Assembly: GCF_001438805.1 (NCBI RefSeq)
Contig: NZ_JQCF01000024.1
Coordinates: 1 to 40,394, forward strand
Reading direction: 5' to 3'
Length of the DNA stretch: 40,394 nt
Source: Companilactobacillus kimchiensis
GTDB taxonomy: Bacteria; Bacillota; Bacilli; Lactobacillales; Lactobacillaceae
A program made the translations under genes and the position numbers. This document shows, piece after piece, positions 7,898-15,638 of the stretch. The notes beneath the pieces were generated by a model, which was given only the letters and a program-made list of their open reading frames with translations, ran no database searches and had not been told where the DNA came from. Positions within the stretch are counted from its first letter, which is position 1, and every line of letters starts with the position of its first letter.

Positions 7898-8173
7898 TTG
7901 AAACAAGTACGCGTTTCCAACGTTGAACGGGATAACTTTATTCGTTCCGTTGAAGAATCAGTTGGATCCTTCAATTTGGGTTCTGAGGGTTCGTTAATTA
8001 ACCTAGTGTTTAAGCATTTAAAGCTGTTGGAATATAATGATAATTTAGAAACAGAATTAATCAATTTTCGACGTGAATTATTAGAATATGATATTAATAC
8101 TGGACATTGCCATAATCGCGATGTTGAAGAGTTATTATTCAAAATCAAAAATCGTAATTTGCCATACATTTAA
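7898..8173 (+). CDS. small hypothetical protein, TTG start
   Basis: A 91-residue protein that begins at TTG (7898-7900), supported by AGAAGGGTGG at 7881-7890 with seven-base spacing. There is no better ATG upstream. The sequence is polar and mostly helical (SLINLVFKHLKLLEYNDNLETELINFRRELLEY), with a CHNRDVEELLFKIKNR tail; it has no signal peptide or membrane segment. The family is not recognised. A short helical cytoplasmic protein of this kind could be a regulator or adaptor, but nothing in the sequence shows it. It is monocistronic, ended by a terminator six bases after the stop. Confidence 0.75.
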   Translation: MKQVRVSNVERDNFIRSVEESVGSFNLGSEGSLINLVFKHLKLLEYNDNLETELINFRRELLEYDINTGHCHNRDVEELLFKIKNRNLPYI

Positions 8174-8178
8174 TATAA

Positions 8179-8208
8179 TGTAGGAATATATTTTATTCCT
8201 GCATTTTT
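8179..8208 (+). terminator. intrinsic terminator
   Basis: TGTAGGAATA pairs with TATTCCTGCA (one G-U) around a five-base loop and is followed by TTTTTAT. It ends the small gene at 7898-8173. Confidence 0.8.
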
Positions 8209-8246
8209 ATTTTGTCTTGATGATATTATTATCAAGAGGTGTCAGC

Positions 8247-8999
8247 ATGGTAAAAATATATCAAAAAATGATTCAGGATGTCCCAATATTGGAAGTTGTT
8301 TCAGATAATTTATCGAATGAAAAATTACCATTAATTGTCTTTTATCATGGGTGGAGATCCAGTAAGGAATTGGTGTTGACGCAAGCACGCAAGTTAGCAC
8401 AAAAAAATATCCGTGTAATTTTGCCTGACGCACTTAATCATGGGCAAAGACATACGGATATTTCATCAATTCCTTCAATGACCTTTTGGAATAGTATTCA
8501 GGGAAATTTAGCTGAGTTCTCGTTGATTAAGGATTTTTATTTGAAAAATGATTTGATCAAAGATAACAAGATTGGTGTCGGGGGCTATTCAATGGGTGGA
8601 ATGACCACAGGGGCTTTGTTGACGGTTCATCCAGAGATCACGGCAGCTGCAATAATTATGGGGACTCCTAATCTTGATGCGTATGCTAAATTAGTGCGAC
8701 AAGATGCTAAACGGAGAGGAATTTATCTACCTGAAGATATGGAATATTTGACCAGTTGGTTGCAACATTATGATCTCAATCGGCATCCTAAAGCCATTGA
8801 TCACCGTCCAGTTTTGTTTTGGCATGGAACAGCTGATCCAAGAATCCCTTATCAACAGTCAAAACAATTTTTTGATCGAATCCATTCAGAAAAATTTGCT
8901 GAACAAGTGGCTTTTATTACCGGCTACAAAGCTGGTCATTTAGTAGAAACTCGTTTGATGGATAAAATTGCTAATTTCTTTGAATATTACTTGGAATGA
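8247..8999 (+). CDS. alpha/beta-hydrolase (esterase-like)
   Basis: A 250-residue cytoplasmic serine hydrolase. The oxyanion-side HG motif is FYHGWRSSK near residue 34. The nucleophile elbow is GGYSMGG with Ser115, and the acid and base follow in order: HGTADPRIP (Asp197) and AGHLVET (His231). This is a full catalytic triad of the esterase/prolyl-oligopeptidase-like type; the substrate is not known. The frame opens at 8217, but the ATG at 8247 follows AAGAGGTG by five bases and is preferred. It is convergent with the efflux gene, and the two reading frames overlap by 13 bases at their 3' ends, with no terminator visible between them. Confidence 0.88.
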   Translation: MVKIYQKMIQDVPILEVVSDNLSNEKLPLIVFYHGWRSSKELVLTQARKLAQKNIRVILPDALNHGQRHTDISSIPSMTFWNSIQGNLAEFSLIKDFYLKNDLIKDNKIGVGGYSMGGMTTGALLTVHPEITAAAIIMGTPNLDAYAKLVRQDAKRRGIYLPEDMEYLTSWLQHYDLNRHPKAIDHRPVLFWHGTADPRIPYQQSKQFFDRIHSEKFAEQVAFITGYKAGHLVETRLMDKIANFFEYYLE

Positions 9000-10375
9000 T
9001 CAGTTCTGGGTAAAGCCCTTAACATAATCAGAAAATTAATCAAGCCGAGAATCAGAAGAACAATAAATGCGTGTTGAGTGCCAATGGCAGTGGCTATTTT
9101 ACTACTAAGGGCAGTATTATTCTGACTCTGGGCAATAATGGCAGAAACAATAGAAGTTCCGGTGGCGCCGGCAAACTGCTGTAAGGTGTTGAAAATGGCA
9201 TTTCCATCAGCTTGATCTTGACCGGAAAGATATTTCAAACCATTAGTCATAATATTTCCGAAAGCCATTCCCATTCCAAACATATACAGGATGTAAACAA
9301 AGATAATTAGGGTATTGCTAAGTTTCAAGCTAAAAATAGTAAAAAGTAAAAGTGAAATATCAGCACAAATCGTACCCAAGAGAATTGGTAAACGTGGACC
9401 TAAGTCATCCAAAATTTTACCACCTAAGGGTGCCAAAATAGCGCCAATTACACCAGCGGGAAAGACTGCTAAACCAGCAACGGTGGCTGAATCACCGTTA
9501 ACCAGTTGAATATAGTTAGGTAGAATAAAAGCGAAACCTAAAGATAGGATTTGGAAGATGAAGAAACTTAGTACATGGCTTCTAAAATGAGGATTGTGTA
9601 AAATTTTTAAATTAACTATCGGCTGGGCAATTTTATCGGAGCGTTGAATGAAACCGATTAGGCCACAAATGCCGACAATAAAGGCCATGATGGCAAGTAG
9701 ATTTATTTGTGCCATATTGCTGAACCCGTAGATTAAACCACCAAAAGTAAACACTAATAATAGCAAACTAACGAGGTCAAATTTGTAATGTTGAATTTGA
9801 CTTTTTTGTTGGATATTTTTAATTCCTAAAAAGAATGAAATAATCAAAATGGGCAATAGAATAACAAAAATGTAACGCCAGCCTAGAGAACTAACGACTA
9901 AACCACCAAAGGTTGGTCCAATAGCAGGGGCTACAGCTGTGATCAGAGTACCAATTCCCATCATTAAACCGATTTTATGCTGCGGAACATTTTCTAAAAT
10001 AATATTAAACATTAGAGGCAAAGCAATTCCAGTACCCAAACCTTGAATGACTCGACCGATTAACAGGACTGAAAAAAATGGAGCAAGCGCATCAATCAAT
10101 ACTCCCAGAATGAAGAAGAGGTTGGCAGCAATAAAAAGAGTTTTAGTAGGAACGTTCTTTTTTAAGAATGATGACAAAGGAACAATAACAGCGACGACCA
10201 AAAGATAAATTGTAGTCATCCACTGAACAGTTGAGGTGGTGACGTTAAATTCTTTCATCAAAGTAGGGAATGATATATTCATCGAAGTTTCAACAATCAC
10301 ACCGCAAAAAGACATGATGCCGGTGGCGATAACGGCCAGTAGAACTTTTAAGGGAATTCTTTCAGATTGATTCAT
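8987..10375 (-). CDS. DHA2-family (14-helix) MFS multidrug efflux transporter
   Basis: This 462-residue protein belongs to the EmrB/QacA branch of the major facilitator superfamily, drug:H+ antiporters in the cytoplasmic membrane. Visible marks are the N-terminal MSFCGVIVETSMNISFPTLMK (DHA2 start), GRVIQGLGTGIALPLMFNII after helix 3, motif C AVAPAIGPTFGGLVVSSLGW, and about 14 hydrophobic segments. The substrate cannot be inferred. Its ATG comes directly after the stop of the marR gene (TAA-ATG), and its GGAGGTG ribosome site lies inside the marR 3' end, so translation is coupled. Expression should follow the marR promoter and its palindrome. Confidence 0.93.
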   Translation of the reverse strand: MNQSERIPLKVLLAVIATGIMSFCGVIVETSMNISFPTLMKEFNVTTSTVQWMTTIYLLVVAVIVPLSSFLKKNVPTKTLFIAANLFFILGVLIDALAPFFSVLLIGRVIQGLGTGIALPLMFNIILENVPQHKIGLMMGIGTLITAVAPAIGPTFGGLVVSSLGWRYIFVILLPILIISFFLGIKNIQQKSQIQHYKFDLVSLLLLVFTFGGLIYGFSNMAQINLLAIMAFIVGICGLIGFIQRSDKIAQPIVNLKILHNPHFRSHVLSFFIFQILSLGFAFILPNYIQLVNGDSATVAGLAVFPAGVIGAILAPLGGKILDDLGPRLPILLGTICADISLLLFTIFSLKLSNTLIIFVYILYMFGMGMAFGNIMTNGLKYLSGQDQADGNAIFNTLQQFAGATGTSIVSAIIAQSQNNTALSSKIATAIGTQHAFIVLLILGLINFLIMLRALPRTDHSK

Positions 10376-10801
10376 TTAGGCTTCACCTCCGTGGATATAG
10401 AATTTTAATATTTTTTCGAAAGTAGCAATTTCAGTAGTAGAAAAATTTTCGACCAGTATTTCTTGACGACGTTTCATAAACTGATTGATCTGTTGTTCCA
10501 AATTACGAGATTTTTCGGTTAAATAAACTGATTTTTGTCGGGCATCATCGAGAGACGACTTCCGGTAGAGTAACGACTGCTTCTCCATTCTTTGGAGTAA
10601 AACCGTAGCAGTTGAACGTTGAATGAAAAATTCTTGTTCAATATCACGTTGAAATATTTCGGTATTACTCTGCCGGCTTAGGTAATCAATAACTGACATT
10701 TGCATCCAGGTCATGTCGTATTTTTTAGCAAAAAGATCTAATTCACGAGTAATCTGATTGGTAGCTATTTTTAGTAAACGGTTGGTATATTTCTCTGACA
10801 T
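10376..10801 (-). CDS. MarR-family regulator of the efflux operon
   Basis: A 141-residue winged-helix protein: MSVIDYLSRQ in the N-terminal helices, recognition helix region FFIQRSTATVLLQRMEKQSLLYR at about residues 63-85, and a wing with DDARQKSVYLTEKS at about 89-102. MarR proteins of this kind repress a neighbouring pump and release DNA when they bind its substrates. The context supports this strongly: it is the first gene of a two-gene operon with the DHA2 pump, and a perfect 24-bp palindrome lies 17 bases before its start. AAGGAG precedes the ATG at 10801. Confidence 0.92.
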   Translation of the reverse strand: MSEKYTNRLLKIATNQITRELDLFAKKYDMTWMQMSVIDYLSRQSNTEIFQRDIEQEFFIQRSTATVLLQRMEKQSLLYRKSSLDDARQKSVYLTEKSRNLEQQINQFMKRRQEILVENFSTTEIATFEKILKFYIHGGEA

Positions 10802-10817
10802 TAATATTACTCCTTAA

Positions 10818-10841
10818 TAATCGTTAGTTAACTAACGATTA
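10818..10841. promoter_or_regulatory. perfect 24-bp palindrome, MarR operator
   Basis: Half-site TAATCGTTAGTT is followed at once by its exact reverse complement. The TTAGTTAACTAA core resembles known MarR-type operators. It sits between the -10 box and the marR start, so a bound dimer would block transcription of both marR and the pump. Confidence 0.85.
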
Positions 10842-10844
10842 ATT

Positions 10845-10873
10845 ATCTTACACTGAGTCAGTAGGCAATACAA
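10845..10873 (-). promoter_or_regulatory. promoter of the marR-efflux operon
   Basis: On the minus strand TTGTAT (10873-10868) and TAAGAT (10850-10845) are separated by 17 bases. The palindromic operator begins four bases downstream of the -10 box and covers the expected start of transcription. Confidence 0.55.
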
Positions 10874-10995
10874 GAAGGAAAACAGTTATAATTTAAATAT
10901 GATTCTTACTCAAAACTAGATAAAGCAGGGATTTATTATAACTTTCGTCGTCCATTCAAATTCATTTTTTATCAATGGAATATGTTTTAAATTAA

Positions 10996-11039
10996 AAATC
11001 CGTATTAACTGAAATGAGAATGTCAGCTAGTACGGATTT
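10996..11039 (-). terminator. hairpin, probable terminator after the MenE-like gene
   Basis: AAATCCGTA...TGA pairs with TCA...TACGGATTT (two weak pairs inside) and on the minus strand is followed by TTTTTAA. It lies 134 bases beyond the stop of the ligase gene. The remaining 10874-10995 stretch shows nothing I can name. Confidence 0.55.
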
Positions 11040-11172
11040 AACTATTTTAGAAACGAAACCTTATTTGCCAAATCGACCCACTACGTTCCAGCCAAATTCA
11101 ATTTTTGTGGAAGACGGAAGTATATAATAATCCCCTCATTGATTTATACTTTAATACTTGAAATGACAGTTT

Positions 11173-12630
11173 TTAAATTGTTTTATAGGATAAATGTTGC
11201 AATCTATTTCTTAAAATTTTTCCACTAGTAGTTTTGGGGAATTTTTCTATTAGCCGATATTCAGTTGGAACTTGATAATTGATCAGATTATGTTGGCCGA
11301 ATTCTTTTAAATTATCACCAGTCAAAAAGGCATTAGCTCTTAATGTCAAATAGGCAATGGGAATATGTTTACCACTGTTGTCAGTCATACCGACAACACA
11401 GATATCAATGAGTCCCTGGATGCCACGATAAATATTTTCAACTTCTTCTGGATAAATAATCTTATCTCCAGAATAGATCAAATCAGCTTGACGTCCTTTT
11501 AGATAGAGGAAATTGTCATCATCTAAATAACCAACGTCCCCAGTTTTGAAAAAACCATCGTCAGTAAAACGAGATTGATACAAGGCTCGTTTATTGAGAT
11601 AACCAATAGCAATTGTGGGAGATTTTACTTCAATAGAACCGATATTATCTTGGTTGATATCAGTGATTCGAACTTGAGCGGTAAAGAAGGGTTGACCACA
11701 GGAACCGGCCTTGATCTCTGCATCGTTAAAGTTTAAAGCAGAAATGTTGGAAGTTGTTTCGGTCATTCCATATGATTGTAATACGGGAACGCCGAGCATA
11801 TTACAACGTAGTAAAGTCCAATTATCAATCAAACCGGTACCTAGGAAAATACATCTGAATTTGTCATTGTAGTTTTTTCCCTGTGGCAAGGCGTTCAAAA
11901 GCTTACGTAATAGGGGTGGAGTCAAAGAAATAATCGTTGCCTGTTCATTGATCAAAACCTTATTGATATGTTCAATGTTGAAACCATCAATAAGATAGAC
12001 CCCAATGCCGTAAACTAAGGAGCGCATGACAATCGAGAAACCAGGAACATTAAAAATGGGCATAGTTAGAACCCAAGTGTCTTGTTTAGTGATCCCGAGG
12101 TTTAAAGTGGTACCCATGGCCGAGTAAAAATAGTTTCCATAGGTTAGTAAAACTCCCGTATCGTTGCTATCTGCGTTGGGTGTATAAAAAATTGAGGCTA
12201 CTTGATTATCGTTAAATTCAGAGATCGACCGATATTTCTTATCAGAATTTAAACTCAGTATTTCTGACATTAATGTTTGATCATAGTTGACTTGGGCCAA
12301 TTCTGAAGTATCGACAGAATCACTGATCAAAATTGTTTTGGGGCGAGAGTCTTTAATTTGATACTCCAAGGTGTCGGCAGGAAGTTCGGTATCTAGGAAA
12401 ATCGTCCGTGCCCCAAGTTGTTGGAGTGCTAAAATAGCAACATAGCCATTAAAACAATTATCAGAGAACAAAGCGACAGGATCATTTTTGCGAATTCCGT
12501 TAGTAAATAATTTGCTAGCAAATAATTGAACAGTAGAATTAAGCTCACTGAAGGTAAAATCCGCATGTTCTAGAATTAAAGCAATTTTATCAGGATCGAG
12601 TTTGGCACGTTTGACTAACCAGTTTTCCAA
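11173..12630 (-). CDS. MenE-like acyl-CoA synthetase with degenerate P-loop
   Basis: An AMP-forming ligase (ANL superfamily) most like o-succinylbenzoate-CoA ligase MenE: LTYGNYFYSAMGTTLNLG and MPIFNVPGFSIVMRSLVYG follow the MenE pattern. The A5 motif LQSYGMTETT, the hinge block FKTGDVGYLDDDNFLYLKG and the C-terminal KTTSGKILRNRL with its adenylation lysine (about Lys471) are intact. The ATP-binding P-loop, normally TSGTTGxPKG, reads TPNADSNDTG at residues 150-159, with its Gly/Thr residues and lysine lost. Activity may be gone or changed. No other menaquinone gene is here. The start is TTG at 12630, with GAGGT seven bases before; no suitable ATG is near. A hotdog thioesterase is divergent from it. 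Confidence 0.85.
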   Translation of the reverse strand: MENWLVKRAKLDPDKIALILEHADFTFSELNSTVQLFASKLFTNGIRKNDPVALFSDNCFNGYVAILALQQLGARTIFLDTELPADTLEYQIKDSRPKTILISDSVDTSELAQVNYDQTLMSEILSLNSDKKYRSISEFNDNQVASIFYTPNADSNDTGVLLTYGNYFYSAMGTTLNLGITKQDTWVLTMPIFNVPGFSIVMRSLVYGIGVYLIDGFNIEHINKVLINEQATIISLTPPLLRKLLNALPQGKNYNDKFRCIFLGTGLIDNWTLLRCNMLGVPVLQSYGMTETTSNISALNFNDAEIKAGSCGQPFFTAQVRITDINQDNIGSIEVKSPTIAIGYLNKRALYQSRFTDDGFFKTGDVGYLDDDNFLYLKGRQADLIYSGDKIIYPEEVENIYRGIQGLIDICVVGMTDNSGKHIPIAYLTLRANAFLTGDNLKEFGQHNLINYQVPTEYRLIEKFPKTTSGKILRNRLQHLSYKTI

Positions 12631-12742
12631 AATATGACCTCTTTTCCTTTGAAAATTTGATACGATTAAAATACTATAACTTGATTGTAAAGCATTTAAA
12701 CAATAGAATTGAGTTAATTACTGAAAAAAATTGAGGTACAAA

Positions 12743-13111
12743 ATGAGTTTGCTGGATGATATGGGAATTGAAGTAGTTGAACAGGGAAAACATAAGGTAG
12801 TTTTACAGATGGATTTGAATTCAGAACATCTCCAAATGGAAGAAAAAAAGACTGGCAGCATTAATGCGATGTTATCAGAAACAGCTGCCAGTATTGGTGC
12901 TAATTTGAATGTTGAGAAAGATAATTCAGCTGCAATTTTGGGTGTTTCTTTACATAATTTGAATAATTTAAAATTAGGAAAGTTAATCGTTGAAGCGATT
13001 TCCGTTCGTAATGGTAATAACGTTCAGACTTGGCAAGCAACGACACACTTTGATAAAAGTGCCATTACTAATAGTCTAAGTACGATAACATTAAAAAAAA
13101 TCCAGATCTAA
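12743..13111 (+). CDS. PaaI-type hotdog-fold thioesterase
   Basis: A 122-residue hotdog protein of the PaaI/YdiI group, which hydrolyses acyl-CoA thioesters. The helix start SINAMLSETAASIGANLNV (about residues 39-57) carries the catalytic acidic residue (Glu in LSETAAS). The strand pattern AAILGVSLHNLNNLK and KLIVEAISVRNGNNVQTWQATTHF completes the fold. The ATG at 12743 follows TTGAGGT by six bases; the TTG at 12731 overlaps this site and is rejected. It is divergent from the MenE-like ligase, and a ligase next to a hotdog thioesterase recalls MenE with a DHNA-CoA thioesterase, but the substrate is not known. Its 3' end overlaps the next gene by four bases. Confidence 0.82.
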   Translation: MSLLDDMGIEVVEQGKHKVVLQMDLNSEHLQMEEKKTGSINAMLSETAASIGANLNVEKDNSAAILGVSLHNLNNLKLGKLIVEAISVRNGNNVQTWQATTHFDKSAITNSLSTITLKKIQI

Positions 13112-13629
13112 CCACGGTAGATTCTGGAATTGATTATTTCGAAGAAAGCTAGAATTACCAAGCTTAGGCCGAATAATTGATAGATAAAAATGATTGTTTT
13201 AGAAGGGTTCAGAATAAACACAATTCCTGCGAGAATCAATAAGGCTGAGTAAAAATAGTCTAAGTAGGGTGTTATCTGAACTCTTTTTGTCATCTCATGA
13301 GAATCACGGTATTGGTTGATTCCGTTGACGATTAAGATGATTCCTAAGACTGGTGGTACTAGAGGGACAAAAAATCTAGCAAATAGTAGAACGCCTAGAG
13401 CCAGAAATAATGCTCCAACACCTAGGCCAATCGCAATATTATTTTCACCAGTAGTTTTACGAATATACAAACCGTCTATAATGGAAAGAATTCCATAAAT
13501 TGCGATGTAAGTTGACACAATATAGATGATAATGTCGAAACTTTTAATTGGTTCGATCACAATCAAAATCCCCGCCACTAGTAAAAAAATAAAACGTAGC
13601 CAACGATAAAGTTGGAACTGTCTAACCAT
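13108..13629 (-). CDS. DUF308 (HdeD-like) membrane protein
   Basis: A 173-residue protein with six hydrophobic helices arranged as repeated pairs, typical of the DUF308/HdeD family: FIFLLVAGILIVIEPIKSF near the start, then IYGILSIIDGLY, LGVGALFLALGVLLF and the repeat LLILAGIVFILNPSKTI. HdeD helps acid resistance in E. coli; in Firmicutes the role is unknown. The ATG at 13629 follows AGGGGGAG. It is convergent with the thioesterase gene and stands alone; no strong terminator is visible between them. Confidence 0.88.
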   Translation of the reverse strand: MVRQFQLYRWLRFIFLLVAGILIVIEPIKSFDIIIYIVSTYIAIYGILSIIDGLYIRKTTGENNIAIGLGVGALFLALGVLLFARFFVPLVPPVLGIILIVNGINQYRDSHEMTKRVQITPYLDYFYSALLILAGIVFILNPSKTIIFIYQLFGLSLVILAFFEIINSRIYRG

Positions 13630-13765
13630 TTTGAACTCCCCCTAAATAACCTATATTTATATGATAACAGAAAACTTGCAAAATAGAATAAAACCTAAAG
13701 CTAACTTTCACAAACTTAGTTATCACTATATAAGTAGTGCCTAATAGCAACGAAGAGCATATTAC

Positions 13766-13798
13766 TTTCATTGTGAAATCAATGTGGTACGTTATAGG
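13766..13798 (+). promoter_or_regulatory. promoter of pyruvate oxidase with overlapping dyad
   Basis: TTGTGA (13771-13776) and TATAGG (13793-13798) are 16 bases apart. The -35 box overlaps the perfect dyad TTTCATTGTGAAA (13766-13778), and a second dyad, CACTA/TAGTG, lies at 13724-13739. Pyruvate oxidase genes are often under carbon and oxygen control, but neither dyad matches a catabolite (cre) site well. Confidence 0.4.
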
Positions 13799-13825
13799 TA
13801 TATGAGATAGTAGGAGGAGATAATT

Positions 13826-15550
13826 ATGACTGTTCGTGCATCTGATAAGATGATTGATGTTCTATCAAAATGGGGCGTAGATAATATCTATGGTTTGCCA
13901 GGGGACTCAGTTGATACAACGATTGATGCCTTGTATCGTGCTCAGGATAAAATCAAATTTACTCACGTGTTACATGAAGAAGTAGCGGCTTTGGCTGCAT
14001 CAGCTCATGCTAAACTGACTGGGAAATTGGGCGTCTGTTTGTCAATTGGTGGACCAGGCGCCATTCATTTGTTGAACGGATTATATGATGCCAAGATGGA
14101 TCATGCGCCAGTGTTAGCCATTCTTGGACAGGTTCAGTCAAAATTATTGAATACCGATTTCTTTCAAGAAGTTGACACGCACGTTTTGTTTGAAGACGTC
14201 GCTGTCTATAATAAAATAATCATGGATCCACAATCTTTACCAAGAATCGTTGATGAAGCTATTAGAACGGCTATTGCCAAAAAAGGTGTTGCTGTTTTGA
14301 CAATTCCGGATGATATTCCTGCCCATATGATCAAAGATAATTTCACACCTAATGTTGATAATTTCCAAATGAAGAATTATCAAGTTGATGATGATCAAAT
14401 TAAATCGGTTTTGGACATGATCAAGATTCACTCTAATCCAATCGTGTTAGCTGGAGTTGGTATCAAGGATGCCAAGAAAGAAACCAAAGAGTTCATTGAA
14501 AAGTATAAGATCCCGTTGATTTTAACCATGCCGGCCAAGGGATTAGTAGACGATGATCATCCGTATAACCTAGGCCAATTGGGTAAACTGGGAACTAAAC
14601 CATCCTTTGAAATGATGCAAAAGGCCGATTTAGTTATTATGATTGGGACGGATTATCCGTACTCACCATATTTGAATCAAAAAGTTGATGCTATTCAAAT
14701 TGACGTCAATGCTGATAGATTAGGCAAACGTCGTCATGTTAACATTGCTATTCAAGCTGATGCCAAAGAAGCTTTAAGTCGTTTGAATGCTTTAGGTGAT
14801 CCTGTTAAATCACGTCCATTCCTAGATGAAGCTGTTGCAAAAATTGGTCAATGGCGTAGTTGGATGCAAGATGTTTATAGTAAGAAACACACTGGTGTCT
14901 TGCCATCATTGATGTTTCATAATATCAGTAAGAGTGCCCCTAGTGACACAATTTGGTCAATCGATGTTGGAACTTCGACTGCTTTTGGGGCTAGGTTCTT
15001 AACTGCTAAATCAACTCAGAAGTATACGATTTCTGGTTGGTTAGGAACGATGGGGTGTGCTTTGCCAGGAGCAATTGCTGCTAAGGAGGCCTATCCAGAT
15101 CGTCCCGTTTATGCAATTTCTGGTGACGGAGCTTTCTCAATGGTTATGCAAGATTTTGCCACAGCTGTGAGATATAATTTGCCAATGATTTATATTGTTT
15201 TGAATAATAAATTGTTAGCCTTTATTGAATACGAACAACAATCTGCCGGTCAACAAAATTACGGAATCAGTTTGCCTAAGATTGATTTTGCCAAAATTGC
15301 TGAAGCTTGTGGTGGTATTGGTGAAAGGATTACAACGGATGCTGAATTCGAAGCTGCCATTAAGAAATATCGTAATCCGGAGAAACCTGTTTTGTTGGAT
15401 GTTGCTGTAACTGATGAGGCTCCACTTCCAGGTAAAATTATGATGGATGAAGCACATGGTTATGCTAAGTTTGGATTAGGTCATGTAATCGATAAGAAAT
15501 CATTACCAGAATTACCACCAATGAAAGAAATTTTACGGTCATTTCTATAA
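13826..15550 (+). CDS. spxB: pyruvate oxidase (thiamine-diphosphate dependent)
   Basis: A 574-residue ThDP/FAD enzyme close to L. plantarum pyruvate oxidase (EC 1.2.3.3), which turns pyruvate, phosphate and O2 into acetyl phosphate, CO2 and H2O2. The N-terminal domain has YGLPGDSVD, HEEVAALAA with the cofactor-activating Glu51, and GPGAIHLLNGLYDAKMDHAPVLAI. The middle FAD domain has PIVLAGVGIKDAK. The C-terminal ThDP site is GDG at about 433 through NN at about 462. It is shorter at the C-terminus than the 603-residue plantarum enzyme. An acetolactate-synthase-like activity is the alternative, but overall similarity favours the oxidase. AGGAGGAG precedes the ATG. It shares a bidirectional terminator with the surface gene downstream. 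Confidence 0.9.
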   Translation: MTVRASDKMIDVLSKWGVDNIYGLPGDSVDTTIDALYRAQDKIKFTHVLHEEVAALAASAHAKLTGKLGVCLSIGGPGAIHLLNGLYDAKMDHAPVLAILGQVQSKLLNTDFFQEVDTHVLFEDVAVYNKIIMDPQSLPRIVDEAIRTAIAKKGVAVLTIPDDIPAHMIKDNFTPNVDNFQMKNYQVDDDQIKSVLDMIKIHSNPIVLAGVGIKDAKKETKEFIEKYKIPLILTMPAKGLVDDDHPYNLGQLGKLGTKPSFEMMQKADLVIMIGTDYPYSPYLNQKVDAIQIDVNADRLGKRRHVNIAIQADAKEALSRLNALGDPVKSRPFLDEAVAKIGQWRSWMQDVYSKKHTGVLPSLMFHNISKSAPSDTIWSIDVGTSTAFGARFLTAKSTQKYTISGWLGTMGCALPGAIAAKEAYPDRPVYAISGDGAFSMVMQDFATAVRYNLPMIYIVLNNKLLAFIEYEQQSAGQQNYGISLPKIDFAKIAEACGGIGERITTDAEFEAAIKKYRNPEKPVLLDVAVTDEAPLPGKIMMDEAHGYAKFGLGHVIDKKSLPELPPMKEILRSFL

Positions 15551-15578
15551 AACCAATTCAAGCTCGAACATAAATAAA

Positions 15579-15627
15579 AAATAAGTGATGTATTGAGGAT
15601 AGATAAACCCCAATACATCACTTATTT
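15579..15627. terminator. bidirectional terminator
   Basis: A perfect 17-bp stem (AAATAAGTGATGTATTG and complement) lies between the convergent spxB and surface-protein genes, with T-rich tails on both sides. Almost the same element recurs at 18159-18208. Confidence 0.88.
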
Positions 15628-15638
15628 ATTTTGTTTAA

